The notes: a model not told the origin generated them from the sequence alone. 64,000 nt of DNA from Thiotrichales bacterium (GCA_016938655.1 JAFGUG010000011.1:124001-188000), one strand, 5' to 3'; shown: positions 1-8,052, counted from the first letter of the stretch. Translations and numbers: made by a program.

Positions 1-120
1 TTTCGGGTGTAAATAATTAACAACCAGACTAAAAGAGTTAGCCATTAAGGTAAGCTTTTTGACGAATGGGTTGTTTTTTTAAAGCTTAAAAAATAGTTAC
101 AGATAAATCTGCGTTATTGG

Positions 121-149
121 TTTACAAGCCGCGCTATAACTTGTATCAT
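121..149 (+). promoter_or_regulatory. Sigma-70 promoter of tRNA-Ser
   Basis: A -35 TTTACA (121-126) and a -10 TATCAT (144-149) are separated by 17 bp. The predicted start near 157 lies a few bases before the tRNA-Ser 5' end at 164. The assignment rests on matches to the consensus and on position only. Confidence 0.5.
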
Positions 150-163
150 ACGCGCAGAAATTT

Positions 164-256
164 GGAGACGTGGCCGAGCGGCTGAAGGCGCTCCCCTGCT
201 AAGGGAGTATAGGGTTTGTAGCTCTATCGAGGGTTCGAATCCCTCCGTCTCCACCA
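164..256 (+). tRNA. tRNA-Ser (GCT)
   Basis: A 7-bp acceptor stem (GGAGACG with CGTCTCC), an anticodon stem CTCCC/GGGAG with loop CTGCTAA (anticodon GCT, reading AGC/AGU), a long variable arm typical of class II tRNAs, and a T arm with GGTTCGAATCC are all visible. The CCA end is encoded at 254-256. The base before CCA is A, whereas E. coli tRNA-Ser species carry G there. Confidence 0.95.
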
Positions 257-291
257 TTTCTTTTTTGTTGAAAATAAAGATTAAATATTGG

Positions 292-319
292 TTGACACTT
301 AATAGATTCTCTTTATAAT
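292..319 (+). promoter_or_regulatory. Sigma-70 promoter of tRNA-Arg
   Basis: A perfect -35 TTGACA (292-297) and a perfect -10 TATAAT (314-319) are separated by 16 bp. The predicted start is about 10 bases before tRNA-Arg. Two consensus hexamers at near-ideal spacing mark a strong promoter, as expected for a stable RNA gene. Confidence 0.85.
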
Positions 320-336
320 ACGCACCAACCAAACAC

Positions 337-413
337 GCGCCCGTAGCTCAATTGGATAGAGTACTCGGCTACGAACCGAGCGGTTAGGGGTTCGACTCCC
401 TTCGGGCGCACCA
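337..413 (+). tRNA. tRNA-Arg (ACG)
   Basis: The acceptor stem GCGCCCG/CGGGCGC, the D arm, the anticodon arm CTCGG-CTACGAA-CCGAG (anticodon ACG, normally deaminated to ICG and reading CGU/CGC/CGA) and the T arm GGTTCGACTCC form a complete class I tRNA. The discriminator is A410 and CCA is encoded at 411-413. The 3' end is the left edge of a 68-bp direct repeat repeated at 2974, so this tRNA may be, or may have been, an integration site. Confidence 0.95.
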
Positions 414-476
414 TATTTGAAACCTCGTTTAGTCCTAGATTAAACGGGGTTTTTTATTGTCTAAAATTTATATACC
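409..476 (+). repeat. Direct repeat, left copy (possible attL)
   Basis: These 68 bases are identical to 2974-3041. The match begins at the CACCA end of tRNA-Arg, includes its terminator, and continues in diverged form for about 45 more bases on both sides. The two copies bracket about 2.5 kb of AT-rich accessory DNA. Attachment sites of tRNA-integrating elements look like this, although the tRNA body itself is not duplicated here. Confidence 0.8.
421..454 (+). terminator. Rho-independent terminator after tRNA-Arg
   Basis: An inverted repeat (CCTCGTTTA pairing with TAAACGGGG, one G-T pair) is followed by a run of T. It sits 8 bases after the tRNA CCA end and should end the tRNA transcript. 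The same terminator is present a second time at about 2986-3019 as part of the flanking direct repeat. Confidence 0.85.
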
Positions 477-1122
477 CTAAAATATACCCTAATCTTGTTT
501 AGCCACTTTTGTGGTTTTTAATTATAGAACCTATCTTTAATTTTTTCTAAAGCAATAACTACACTCAATAGGTTTTAATCTCCTTCGGAGTTTAATCATC
601 ACTCACCTTGGGCCTTGGCCTGCCTTCTTCGCAAGGTTCGAGCTTTGCTCTGCGCCGTTACTCAGCAGACGCAACGGCACAGGTTCATGATGACTTCTTT
701 ATAAGTCAGGGTTGGTAGGATTTGTTAGTACTTAAGATTGTTGCCTTATCTAGACCACTGCATAGGCTTATTTGTAATTTTAAAATCAAAGCTTTTATCA
801 AAATCGTATAACTATTTTTAATAATTACTATATTGTTTCGTTTCAGTATTAATGATTGTCCTTGTAAAGAAAAATGAAATTACTTTAGATTGGCTGTACT
901 GTAATCAGTTTTACTTAATAAAACTAGTTTTTAAAGGTTTATTAAAAATAAATAAAATATACATCGTGATGCTTGTAATTACTTATTATTTAGGTAAGGT
1001 AAGCATTAATACTTTAATTTTTAATAGGCTTAAAACGATAAATTTTGGTTTTAAGAGCTATAAACATAATTAAACCTATAAAAAAGTCATTGAAAAATAC
1101 ATTTAAATTGAGACGGATTATT
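477..1122. other. Intergenic, AT-rich, with a GC-richer patch
   Basis: No convincing gene was found. At 471-494 the bases TATACCCTAA are tandemly repeated. At about 600-700 there is a distinctly GC-richer patch, possibly a fragment of foreign or decayed coding sequence on the minus strand; I do not recognise it. The ORF at 852-1073 is AT-rich, has no ribosome binding site and resembles no family I know, so I do not call it. Confidence 0.5.
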
Positions 1123-1632
1123 ATGAAATTATTAAAAGCTGTGTTTGCTACTTTTATTTTTGCACTAACTAATTCTGCGAATGCAGATACATATTATTTT
1201 CAACAAGATGGTTTTGATTATGGTGCTTATGTTTCAGGTTCTTTTAGTGGAAGTGATCTCAATGGCGATGGATTGTTATCAGGTACAGAAGTTACTGACT
1301 TTAACATGCGTTTTTCTGGAGGTGCTGTTGAAGCGTTTGTAATGGATGTATTTAGTTATTCTGTTACTTATGATTTTGATGGAGTAATTGATACAGATAA
1401 TGAAGGGATATATGCCATCGGTAATTCATTTAACTATACAGGGGAATATTCAGATGGAATACCAGATAGTTCTGGATGGGGTGAAGTAAATAAGGATAAT
1501 GACATTTTTTCTTATTCTACTAGTTTTATTACAGTCACGACATCTCCAGTTCCAGAACCGTCAACTTACGCGTTGATGTTGGCTGGTTTAGGTTTGGTTG
1601 GCTTTATGGCCAGACGTCGTAAGCAAGCTTAA
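1123..1632 (+). CDS. PEP-CTERM sorting domain protein (copy 1)
   Basis: A secreted surface protein of 169 residues. It has an N-terminal signal peptide ending near NSANA, a calcium-binding-type loop DLNGDGLLSGTE of the EF-hand/dockerin kind, and a C-terminal PEP-CTERM signal: VPEPSTYALMLAGLGLVG followed by MARRRKQA. Proteins of this class are processed and anchored by an exosortase, which is not encoded in this window. The ATG at 1123 is chosen because the signal peptide begins there and the same start context recurs at copy 2; the upstream extension to 1045 has no signal-peptide character. Copy 2 lies 64 bases downstream and repeats the leader and the first ~60 residues almost exactly, so this is a recent tandem duplication. 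The passenger domain is of unknown function. Confidence 0.8.
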   Translation: MKLLKAVFATFIFALTNSANADTYYFQQDGFDYGAYVSGSFSGSDLNGDGLLSGTEVTDFNMRFSGGAVEAFVMDVFSYSVTYDFDGVIDTDNEGIYAIGNSFNYTGEYSDGIPDSSGWGEVNKDNDIFSYSTSFITVTTSPVPEPSTYALMLAGLGLVGFMARRRKQA

Positions 1633-1696
1633 AACTTACTTGTTTAGACCCAATAAAAAGTTAATGAAGAATGCATTTAAATTGAGAAGGATTATT

Positions 1697-2329
1697 ATGA
1701 AACTATTAAAAGCTGTGTTTGCTACTTCTATTTTTGCACTAACTAATTCTGCCAATGCAGATACATATTATTTTCAACAAGTTGGATTTAGTGGTGGCGC
1801 TTATGTTTTAGGTTCTTTTAGTGGAAGTGATCTCAATGGTGATGGATTGTTATCGGGTACAGAGGTTACTGACTTTAACATGCGTTTTTCTGGAGGAGAT
1901 GGTGTTCCAGGATTTGTAATTGTTGAAGCTAGTTATTATGATGTTACTTATGATTTTGATGGAACAATTGATACAGATAATGAGATCCTAAGAGCTATCG
2001 GAGTAAGTGGTGTTTCAGCATTTATAACTGATGATTCTAATTATTATGATTTTACTTATAATTCTGATGGAACAATTGATACAGATAATGACGTGTTAAA
2101 GGATAGCGATGGTACATTTTCATATGTAGCGGCTAATGGAGGGTTTAGGTCTGATCCTGAGGTATGGGGTGAAGTAACTGTCGATAGCTACAATTTTAAT
2201 AATACTGCTAGTTATGCTACAGTCACGACATTTCCAGCTTCAGTTCCAGAGCCTTCAACTTACGCGTTGATGTTGGGTGGTCTAGGTTTAGTTGGTTTTA
2301 CGGCTTCACGTCGTCGTAAGCAAGTTTAA
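1697..2329 (+). CDS. PEP-CTERM sorting domain protein (copy 2)
   Basis: A 210-residue paralogue of the preceding gene. It has the same signal peptide, the same DLNGDGLLSGTE loop and a C-terminal VPEPSTYALMLGGLGLVG plus SRRRKQV sorting signal. It is longer because an internal unit is repeated: DVTYDFDGTIDTDNE is followed about 35 residues later by DFTYNSDGTIDTDND. GAGAAGGA upstream of ATG 1697 is a better ribosome binding site than in copy 1. The internal repetition and tandem arrangement suggest ongoing expansion of a surface protein. Export and sorting would need an exosortase elsewhere in the genome. No biochemical function can be assigned. Confidence 0.8.
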   Translation: MKLLKAVFATSIFALTNSANADTYYFQQVGFSGGAYVLGSFSGSDLNGDGLLSGTEVTDFNMRFSGGDGVPGFVIVEASYYDVTYDFDGTIDTDNEILRAIGVSGVSAFITDDSNYYDFTYNSDGTIDTDNDVLKDSDGTFSYVAANGGFRSDPEVWGEVTVDSYNFNNTASYATVTTFPASVPEPSTYALMLGGLGLVGFTASRRRKQV

Positions 2330-2635
2330 GATTGATTAAATCTTACAATTAAGAGTCAGGATTAATTTCGGGCTTTTTTTGTTTCTAATAGCTTTAATCA
2401 GTCATGTACTAAATGATAAAATTTTCCATGAGTCGTCAGTTACTTACTCATGTCTGAATTCTGTCAAATAGCCCCCTCCTAATTTTGAATATAGATTTAA
2501 AATTAAGCACTATTACCAAATCCCTTTTTATCAAAGATTATTTTTTGGTACATTTATTATCTAAATTTATTAAGCGTTAGTTTGATGCTAGCAACTTCAT
2601 TAGAGTTATTTTTTATAGATTGAAAGCCAGGCGGC

Positions 2636-3008
2636 ATGTTAATAGCTGAAGTCTTTTGGTGGACTGAAGACATATTGGTTGCTCCAAGACAAGGTTGGCT
2701 GCAGTCTTAAAAAGAAATGAAAGTAGCTTACAGGAGTATAGATTCTTCTAGATGATCAAGAGGATTTGCTGGCTTACATTGGTGAAGGTGAGAAAATATC
2801 TAACCGTAAAAGACATGATGCAAAGAAAAACTGATGGAATAAAGTTGTTTTAATAACATCTACAGCCAATAACCTTCATAAAGCCCATGCGCAGTATCTA
2901 GAGGATCGATTAGTTCAACTAGCCCTAGATGCCCATAACGTTGCATTAGAAAATAATACAAAGCCTGAATCGCCACCATATTTGAAACCTCGTTTAGTCC
3001 TAGATTAA
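2636..3008 (+). pseudogene. Decayed GIY-YIG / DUF4357-type protein
   Basis: In one frame (2733-3008) the translation reads TGV-stop-ILLDDQEDLLAYIGEGE, then HDAKKN-stop-WNKVVLITSTAN, then KAHAQYLEDRLVQLALDAHN and VALENNTKPESP. This resembles the GIY-YIG nuclease-like proteins that carry a YIGE motif followed by a KAHxxYLExRL segment. In-frame stops at 2739-2741 and 2832-2834 break it, and the segment 2636-2710 (an ATG ORF reading FWWTEDILVAPRQGW) is in another frame. The C terminus runs into the right direct repeat and stops there. Family recognition is from memory of the motif. The gene is clearly non-functional as written. Confidence 0.55.
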
Positions 3009-3041
3009 ACGGGGTTTTTTATTGTCTAAAATTTATATACC
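2974..3041 (+). repeat. Direct repeat, right copy (possible attR)
   Basis: Identical to 409-476, including the tRNA-Arg terminator hairpin, but without any tRNA sequence upstream beyond CACCA. The upstream neighbour is the 3' end of a decayed GIY-YIG-type reading frame, which runs into the repeat before stopping. Confidence 0.8.
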
Positions 3042-3149
3042 TTAATATATACCCTAATCCTATTTACTCACTCTCGTGGCCTTAATTTTCTAAGATAACT
3101 TTTTGTATAATTTTCAATTTCATCGTGTGATGGTTTTCTAACTTTATTT

Positions 3150-3161
3150 AGCAGGCCTGCT
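3150..3161. repeat. AGCAGGCCTGCT palindrome
   Basis: An exact copy of the 12-bp iterated palindrome, in the intergenic region upstream of the amidohydrolase gene. See the findings for the whole family. Confidence 0.95.
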
Positions 3162-3290
3162 GATTTTGAGTTGTTTTGTGTGATGAGCATTATTGGCCAA
3201 TTGTTTTAAGTTTGTTTTACTTTTTTGTGACTTTTGAGTGTGTTTTAATGGTGTTTCATTTTACGTAATAATTTGAGTATGGGAGTGCAA

Positions 3291-4148
3291 ATGCCGTGTT
3301 TCAATCAGTCGTTTAATTGGATTAAGCAGGCCTGCTTAGTTTGCGTTTTAGTTGGGTTTGCCAGTATTGCCAGCGCACAACAGCCTTTGTTTGATAGTCA
3401 TCTGCATTATGGTGGTGAGGACGTTAAGGCGTATTCGCCTAAGCAGGTGATTGAAATCTTTGATCGCAATCAGGTGGAATATGCGTTGGTGTCGAGTACG
3501 CCGAATGATGGAACCGAGGCGCTGTATGAGTATGCGCCAAAGCGGATTATTCCATTTTTGGGGTTGTACCGAACCTTAATCGATAAACGTTATTGGATGT
3601 TTGACAAGTCGGTCATTCCACGTTTAGAAAAAGCCTTAGAGAGTGGAATTTACAGAGGGATTGGTGAACTTCATATTTTTGCCAAAGATCGCAAAAGTCC
3701 GGTGTTAAAACGGGTGGTTGACATTGCCGTGGAGCGCAATTTAATGTTGCAGGTACATGGGGATGCTGCAATTTTAGATGAGATTTTTTCGCAAGCGCCG
3801 AATGTGACAATTTTGTGGGCGCATTTGGGTACTCGACCCGATCCTGACTTTTTGCGAGCGGTCTTAAAACGCCATCCAAATAATTTGTATATTGATACCT
3901 CGGTGCGTGATAAGCAATTGTTACAAACTGGAACCTTAGCACCGGAGTGGAAAGACTTGTTTATTGATTATCAAGACCGTTTTATGATTGCGGTGGACAC
4001 CTTTAGTGTCAACCGTTGGAACACCTTTGATTCGGTGGTGGCCGATATTCACAGATGGTTAAACGATTTACCGCCAGAGGTGTCTAAAAAGCTCGCTTAT
4101 GACAATGCTTATAACCTCCTAATTGGCTCGTCTGAAACCAAGAAGTAG
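3291..4148 (+). CDS. Exported amidohydrolase family (TIM-barrel) protein
   Basis: A predicted metal-dependent hydrolase of about 285 residues with a signal peptide (hydrophobic ACLVCVLVGFASIASA, cleavage before QQP). The mature protein opens with FDSHLHYGG, whose HxH pair is the first metal ligand motif of the amidohydrolase-2/TatD-like superfamily. Later elements are GIGELH, a histidine in MLQVHGD, WAHLGTRPD and MIAVDTF, matching the strand-end ligand order of the barrel. The substrate cannot be told. ATG 3291 is preferred because GGGAG lies 6-10 bases upstream; ATG 3279 and TTG 3273 are in frame. An AGCAGGCCTGCT palindrome (3325-3336) lies inside the signal-peptide coding region. The gene is followed by a 26-bp perfect palindrome and a shared terminator. 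Confidence 0.75.
   Translation: MPCFNQSFNWIKQACLVCVLVGFASIASAQQPLFDSHLHYGGEDVKAYSPKQVIEIFDRNQVEYALVSSTPNDGTEALYEYAPKRIIPFLGLYRTLIDKRYWMFDKSVIPRLEKALESGIYRGIGELHIFAKDRKSPVLKRVVDIAVERNLMLQVHGDAAILDEIFSQAPNVTILWAHLGTRPDPDFLRAVLKRHPNNLYIDTSVRDKQLLQTGTLAPEWKDLFIDYQDRFMIAVDTFSVNRWNTFDSVVADIHRWLNDLPPEVSKKLAYDNAYNLLIGSSETKK
3325..3336. repeat. AGCAGGCCTGCT palindrome inside a signal peptide
   Basis: An exact copy within the amidohydrolase gene, coding Gln-Ala-Cys-Leu in the hydrophobic signal segment. The symmetry extends to 16 bp (3323-3338). Confidence 0.95.
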
Positions 4149-4149
4149 C

Positions 4150-4175
4150 AAAAGTGAGCAGGCCTGCTCACTTTT
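4150..4175. repeat. 26-bp perfect palindrome centred on AGCAGGCCTGCT
   Basis: The 12-bp core at 4157-4168 is extended symmetrically by AAAAGTG on the left and CACTTTT on the right. The same AAAAGTG left arm flanks the copy at 20527, and the CACTTT right arm flanks the copy at 35304. It begins 2 bases after the amidohydrolase stop codon and could form a hairpin in RNA as well as bind a dimeric protein as DNA. Confidence 0.95.
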
Positions 4176-4197
4176 ATTTTGAGTTTTAACATGGCAT

Positions 4198-4226
4198 AAA
4201 AAAACCTCGCTTAGACGAGGTTTTTT
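4198..4226. terminator. Bidirectional terminator, amidohydrolase / trpS
   Basis: The stem AACCTCG/CGAGGTT has a 6-base loop, an A run on its left and a T run on its right, so it can act on both strands. It lies between two convergent genes. Confidence 0.9.
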
Positions 4227-4251
4227 GCTTTTGGACATCGATTAAAGTTGA

Positions 4252-5262
4252 TTAGGGCAAAACAAAGCCAATCGCTTCATGAACCGATTTTAAGGTTTGT
4301 GAGGCTTGGCTACGTGCTTGTTCAGCCCCTTGTTTTAAAACGTCATGTAGGTAGCTTTCATCTTCTCGAATTGCGTGGAAGCGAGATTGCATGGGTTCTA
4401 AGTAGTCAGCAACCAATTCACCCAGTTCGACCTTTAGATGACCATACATTTTGCCTTCAAAATGCTTTTCGACTTCTGGAATAGGTTTGCCACTGATCAC
4501 CGAGTAAATGGTTAGCAGGTTGGACACGCCGGGTTTGTTCTCTAAGTCGTAATGAATCTCTGAGCCTGAGTCAGTCGTGGCTTTTTTAAACTTTTTAAGG
4601 ATGGTTTTTGGGTCGTCTAACAGGCCGATAAAGTTGTTTTTGTTTTCGTCTGATTTAGACATTTTAGAGAGCGGGTTTTGCAAGCTCATGATGCGTCCAC
4701 CGGATGTAGTCGGCGGAATAAATGGCTCAGGTACTTTAAACAACTCTTTTTCAAAGCGGTTGTTGTAACGCGTGGCTAAATCACGAGTCAGTTCTAAGTG
4801 CTGTTTTTGGTCGGCACCCACCGGTACCATTTCGGCTTGATAGAGCAGAATGTCGGCGGCCATTAGAACCGGATAATTGAACAACCCAACATTAATATTT
4901 TGCGAATGCTTTTGTGATTTGTCTTTAAATTGCGTCATGCGATTTAACTCGCCCATGTAGGTTGAGCAGTTTAAAATCCAAGCTAATTCTGCGTGTTCAG
5001 GAACATGCGATTGAATAAAAACCGTGCTTTTTTCTGGGTTAATGCCGGCTGCCAAATACAGGGCCACAAAATCCAAGCTGCGTTTATGTAATTCTTTTGG
5101 GTCTTGCTCAACGGTAATCGCATGCATGTTCACCAATGAAAACAAGCAGTTGTAGTCGTCCTGCATCTTTACCCAGTTTTTAATGGAGCCGATGTAGTTG
5201 CCAAGCATTAGGTCGCCAGAAGGTTGGATGCCGCTTAAAAGAGTGGGTTTGGTGTTTGTCAT
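4252..5262 (-). CDS. trpS: Tryptophan-tRNA ligase
   Basis: Charges tRNA-Trp with tryptophan using ATP. The 336-residue protein has the usual length for bacterial TrpRS. The class I signatures are visible: [13 protein letters not shown] near residues 14-26 (the HIGH-motif variant of this family) and KMSKS near residue 199. Intermediate family segments such as [19 protein letters not shown] and [15 protein letters not shown] are also present. It is a single gene ending at the shared terminator at 4198-4226. The assignment is secure. Confidence 0.96.
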   Translation of the reverse strand: MTNTKPTLLSGIQPSGDLMLGNYIGSIKNWVKMQDDYNCLFSLVNMHAITVEQDPKELHKRSLDFVALYLAAGINPEKSTVFIQSHVPEHAELAWILNCSTYMGELNRMTQFKDKSQKHSQNINVGLFNYPVLMAADILLYQAEMVPVGADQKQHLELTRDLATRYNNRFEKELFKVPEPFIPPTTSGGRIMSLQNPLSKMSKSDENKNNFIGLLDDPKTILKKFKKATTDSGSEIHYDLENKPGVSNLLTIYSVISGKPIPEVEKHFEGKMYGHLKVELGELVADYLEPMQSRFHAIREDESYLHDVLKQGAEQARSQASQTLKSVHEAIGFVLP

Positions 5263-5392
5263 AAAAGGTCTTATCTTTGGTTTCTTAAAAATTAATGGCC
5301 ACTATTTTCGCACTTTATGGCCGCAAACACTAGGGTCAAAGCCACGGTAAAGTGGGTTCTTTGTGTTTGTTTAGGGTGTTTGTTTACGAAGT

Positions 5393-5839
5393 TTAGAGAA
5401 CAAACGGAATCAGACGTTTGGTGACTTTTTGGTAGATTTCGTAATCTTCCAGTTTTTCAACTAGAAGATGCTCTTCGTAAGTGAGCTTAATGAATAGCGT
5501 CACGAATAGAGCCGCATACAGACCAATGTTGATCCAGTTTAAATTCAGCACGACGAGTGGTAAAAAGAACAGCACAATCGAAAAGTACATCGGGTGACGA
5601 ATAAATTGATAAGGGCCGTCTGTGACCAACTCTATGTCTGGCATGGGGTCTGGGACGATATTAAAGTGCCCCAAATGCATGCTTTGCACGGCCCAAAGCC
5701 CTAATAAAATGGCGATTGCTTGAACAATTAAAACCACCGTGTTTAAGCTTAGTGGCAGCACTAACAGCAAAATCCCAATCAGCGTAAATTGCAGTGTGAC
5801 CAAGCTGAAAGAGACAATAGGGTGTTTCATTTGAGTCAT
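5393..5839 (-). CDS. Isoprenylcysteine methyltransferase-like membrane protein
   Basis: A 148-residue integral membrane protein with about four hydrophobic segments. It has the motif GPYQFIRHPMYFSI followed by a conserved acidic C-terminal segment, YEEHLLVEKLEDYEIYQK. That arrangement is typical of the ICMT/phospholipid methyltransferase family, which binds S-adenosylmethionine at the membrane face. The natural substrate of bacterial members is generally unknown, and nothing here settles it. ATG 5830 is an alternative start three codons downstream. It is transcribed in the same direction as trpS, with 130 bases between them. Confidence 0.75.
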   Translation of the reverse strand: MTQMKHPIVSFSLVTLQFTLIGILLLVLPLSLNTVVLIVQAIAILLGLWAVQSMHLGHFNIVPDPMPDIELVTDGPYQFIRHPMYFSIVLFFLPLVVLNLNWINIGLYAALFVTLFIKLTYEEHLLVEKLEDYEIYQKVTKRLIPFVL

Positions 5840-5892
5840 GTAAAAGTTCCAGTTTAAAAATTGGTTTTAAGCAGGTTTGCGTTTGCTAAAGC

Positions 5893-5927
5893 AAAAAAAG
5901 CGTTAAGGCTTATATTACCTTAACGCT
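5893..5927 (-). terminator. Terminator of the TetR/MBL operon
   Basis: The stem GCGTTAAGG/CCTTAACGC (5900-5908 and 5918-5926) is followed on the minus strand by seven T residues. It ends the minus-strand transcript from the metallo-hydrolase gene. Confidence 0.85.
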
Positions 5928-5991
5928 TGAGGGAGCATGTAACCTTTATCTTTGGGAGTCGGTTACGTTGAGGGGCTAAGCCATGCTTTAC

Positions 5992-7119
5992 TTACTCAAA
6001 ACTTTCCCCAAGGTCACCACCGGTGAGCTCTTTATAAATGTGCACGGCATTGTTTTGGTGGGTTTGTTCATACACTGGACGGTCTTTATAGGCCGACTGA
6101 TCAATTTTAGCCATGTCCGCTTCTGTGCCGCCGGCATCAATTAACGCTTGTACCTCTTTATGCATAAACTTTAGGTAGTCGTAGGTATCTTCTTTAACTT
6201 TTTGCATTGTCGTGGGGCTACCGTGTCCCGGGATAACAAGCACATCTTCTGGCATGGCTTCCATAAACACTTCAAAGGTTTCTGTCCATTTTTGAGTGTC
6301 GGTGTAAGAGAATAGGGCGAGCATACGACCGTTATAGGCTAAGTCACCAGGAAGCACTACATTGCGTTTTGGAAGATAAACAATCGTAGAACCTGGTGTG
6401 TGACCTGGGCCAAAGTTTAAAATTTCAACCTGTTCCCCACCGCCAACATCGACCACCAGTTTATCGTCAAAGGTCGTGAATTTGTCAGATACATCACGAG
6501 CTGACTCAGTGATTTCATGGCCAACACGGCTTCCCCAGCTTGCTTTGATGTTTTCGTAACCATTGTTAAAGTCACGGTTCGCAACACTGTGCGAATACAG
6601 ATTTTTGACCCCTTGGTCGACCCAGTAACTGGCGCCTAAATACGCGTGGCCTTGACTGTTTTCAACTGCGACCCATTTAACCGGTTTGTCTGTAATGGCT
6701 TTAATTTGTTGATGAAATGAGTAGGCTACTGCAGGGTTAGGGCCGGCATTAAATACGAACACGCCATCTTCAAAAATAATAAACGTTAGGTTGTTATTTA
6801 GACCGAAGTTACTTGGGTTGTGCCAAATCAAACTGCCGACGACGGTATAGATGCCATCCGCTACTTTAATGGGTGCGGGTAACGCCAGTTTTTTACCGAT
6901 GTAACCAGCCTTTTTTTGTGTTTTAGCCACATCCGCTTGATAGGCATTGATGCTGTTACCTAGCATTTCTCCTCCCGGAAAGGCTTTCAGTTCTGCGGCA
7001 TAAGCCTTAAAGCTGTCGGTGTAAGCGTCTTCACCTTTTGCTTGAATCGTACTTGAAAAAGTCAGAGCGAGCGCGATGCTAGAAAGCGTAATGGTCTGGC
7101 TGAGGCGTTTTGTTATCAT
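5992..7119 (-). CDS. Exported metallo-beta-lactamase-fold protein with degenerate metal site
   Basis: A 375-residue protein with an N-terminal signal peptide (SIALALTFSSTIQA) and a metallo-beta-lactamase fold. Recognisable parts are the VFVFNAGPNPA strand, FGPGHTPGST (third metal-binding His), VVLPGDLAYNG (bridging Asp) and VIPGHGSP (last His). The expected HxHxDH signature is replaced by the run NSQGHAYLGA, in which only one of the three histidines and no aspartate remains. Zinc binding and hydrolysis are therefore doubtful, or metal is bound differently. It lies 13 bases downstream of a TetR-family gene on the same strand, so the two probably form one unit controlled by that regulator. Confidence 0.75.
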   Translation of the reverse strand: MITKRLSQTITLSSIALALTFSSTIQAKGEDAYTDSFKAYAAELKAFPGGEMLGNSINAYQADVAKTQKKAGYIGKKLALPAPIKVADGIYTVVGSLIWHNPSNFGLNNNLTFIIFEDGVFVFNAGPNPAVAYSFHQQIKAITDKPVKWVAVENSQGHAYLGASYWVDQGVKNLYSHSVANRDFNNGYENIKASWGSRVGHEITESARDVSDKFTTFDDKLVVDVGGGEQVEILNFGPGHTPGSTIVYLPKRNVVLPGDLAYNGRMLALFSYTDTQKWTETFEVFMEAMPEDVLVIPGHGSPTTMQKVKEDTYDYLKFMHKEVQALIDAGGTEADMAKIDQSAYKDRPVYEQTHQNNAVHIYKELTGGDLGESFE

Positions 7120-7132
7120 GGCGAATAATCCT

Positions 7133-7732
7133 TTATTGAGTTTGATTTGTGTTGCTGATACTTGACCAACAGGTTTTTGTAATTGAGTCTAAGTAAGAGT
7201 TAAACGGGGCATCGAGTAAACCATCTAAACCGAGCTGTATCAGGCGCAGTACGCCACCATAAGCAACCGCTGCGGCGACCATAATATCCATCTCTTTAAG
7301 ATCGCCTTGCTCCATGCCTTGCTGAATAACGGCGCGTAAAGTGGTAAACGGTTTGGCTGAACAGATGGGGAGAAGGTCGGGCAAAAACTCTTTGTGGCGA
7401 GCATTCAGAATAAACTGCATCACATCAGGGTAGGTTTCGGCTGTTTGAAACATCCATTCGCACAGGTGATAAAAGCGTGCCCAGCTTGATGTGTGGTTCG
7501 CTAAAATTTGGTTTTGTTCACACTCTATTTGACTAAGTAAGCTCTCCATTAATGTGTTGGCAATGGCTTCTTTATCTTTAAAACTGTGATAAATAGAACC
7601 CGTGCTGACACCAGAGTGCTTGACCAAATCGGGGATAGAGGTATTGAAATAGCCTTTTTCAACGAACAAGTTGAGTGCACTGTTTAAGATGGCTTGTTTG
7701 GTTTGGCTAAGCTCGTTGTTTTGTATAAACAT
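7133..7732 (-). CDS. TetR/AcrR family transcriptional regulator
   Basis: A 199-residue repressor-type protein. Its N-terminal ~55 residues form the TetR helix-turn-helix: AILNSALNLFVEKGYFNTS followed by LVKHSGVSTGSIYHSFKDKE. The C-terminal ligand domain is diverged, so the inducer is unknown. It is the first gene of a two-gene unit with the metallo-beta-lactamase-fold gene. Two inverted repeats lie just upstream (7738-7777) and are good candidates for its own operator, which would make the unit autoregulated. Confidence 0.85.
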   Translation of the reverse strand: MFIQNNELSQTKQAILNSALNLFVEKGYFNTSIPDLVKHSGVSTGSIYHSFKDKEAIANTLMESLLSQIECEQNQILANHTSSWARFYHLCEWMFQTAETYPDVMQFILNARHKEFLPDLLPICSAKPFTTLRAVIQQGMEQGDLKEMDIMVAAAVAYGGVLRLIQLGLDGLLDAPFNSYLDSITKTCWSSISNTNQTQ

Positions 7733-7737
7733 AGAAC

Positions 7738-7777
7738 GTTACTCGTAACATAAAAAGTCTAGAATCTTTATTCTAGA
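7738..7777 (-). promoter_or_regulatory. Candidate TetR operator (two inverted repeats)
   Basis: TCTAGAAT (7758-7765) and ATTCTAGA (7770-7777) form a perfect 8-bp inverted repeat with a 4-bp spacer. GTTAC/GTAAC (7738-7749) forms a second, smaller one. Both lie within 45 bases upstream of the tetR start codon, where a TetR dimer would block its own promoter. Binding is inferred. Confidence 0.5.
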
Positions 7778-8052
7778 ATGAGTGTTCTATATTAAGGCTT
7801 TTTAAGTTGCTGTTTGCAGAATCGCTATTAAAAGTTTTTAGGCGTGATGAATGAAATTTATACGTTCTTTAAAACGCTTGTTTGGATGTTTTGCAGAGTC
7901 AGATTGCGTTAATAACAAGAAAAGCGCTTATCTAAAAGGATTAATTGGCTTAAAACCCTAATTCCCTTGCCTAAATTGATCTAAAACTTTGAACTTGGTG
8001 CAAAAGTCGCTAAAATGGGTGACTAATTTCAGAGGCTCATCTACGGCACTTT

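Noticed and set aside
471-494. Telomere-like CCCTAA repeats
   Set aside because: Only two tandem units in an AT-rich tract; there is nothing to suggest a chromosome end.
852-1073. AT-rich 73-residue ORF upstream of the first PEP-CTERM gene
   Set aside because: No ribosome binding site, no recognisable family and composition typical of non-coding AT-rich DNA.
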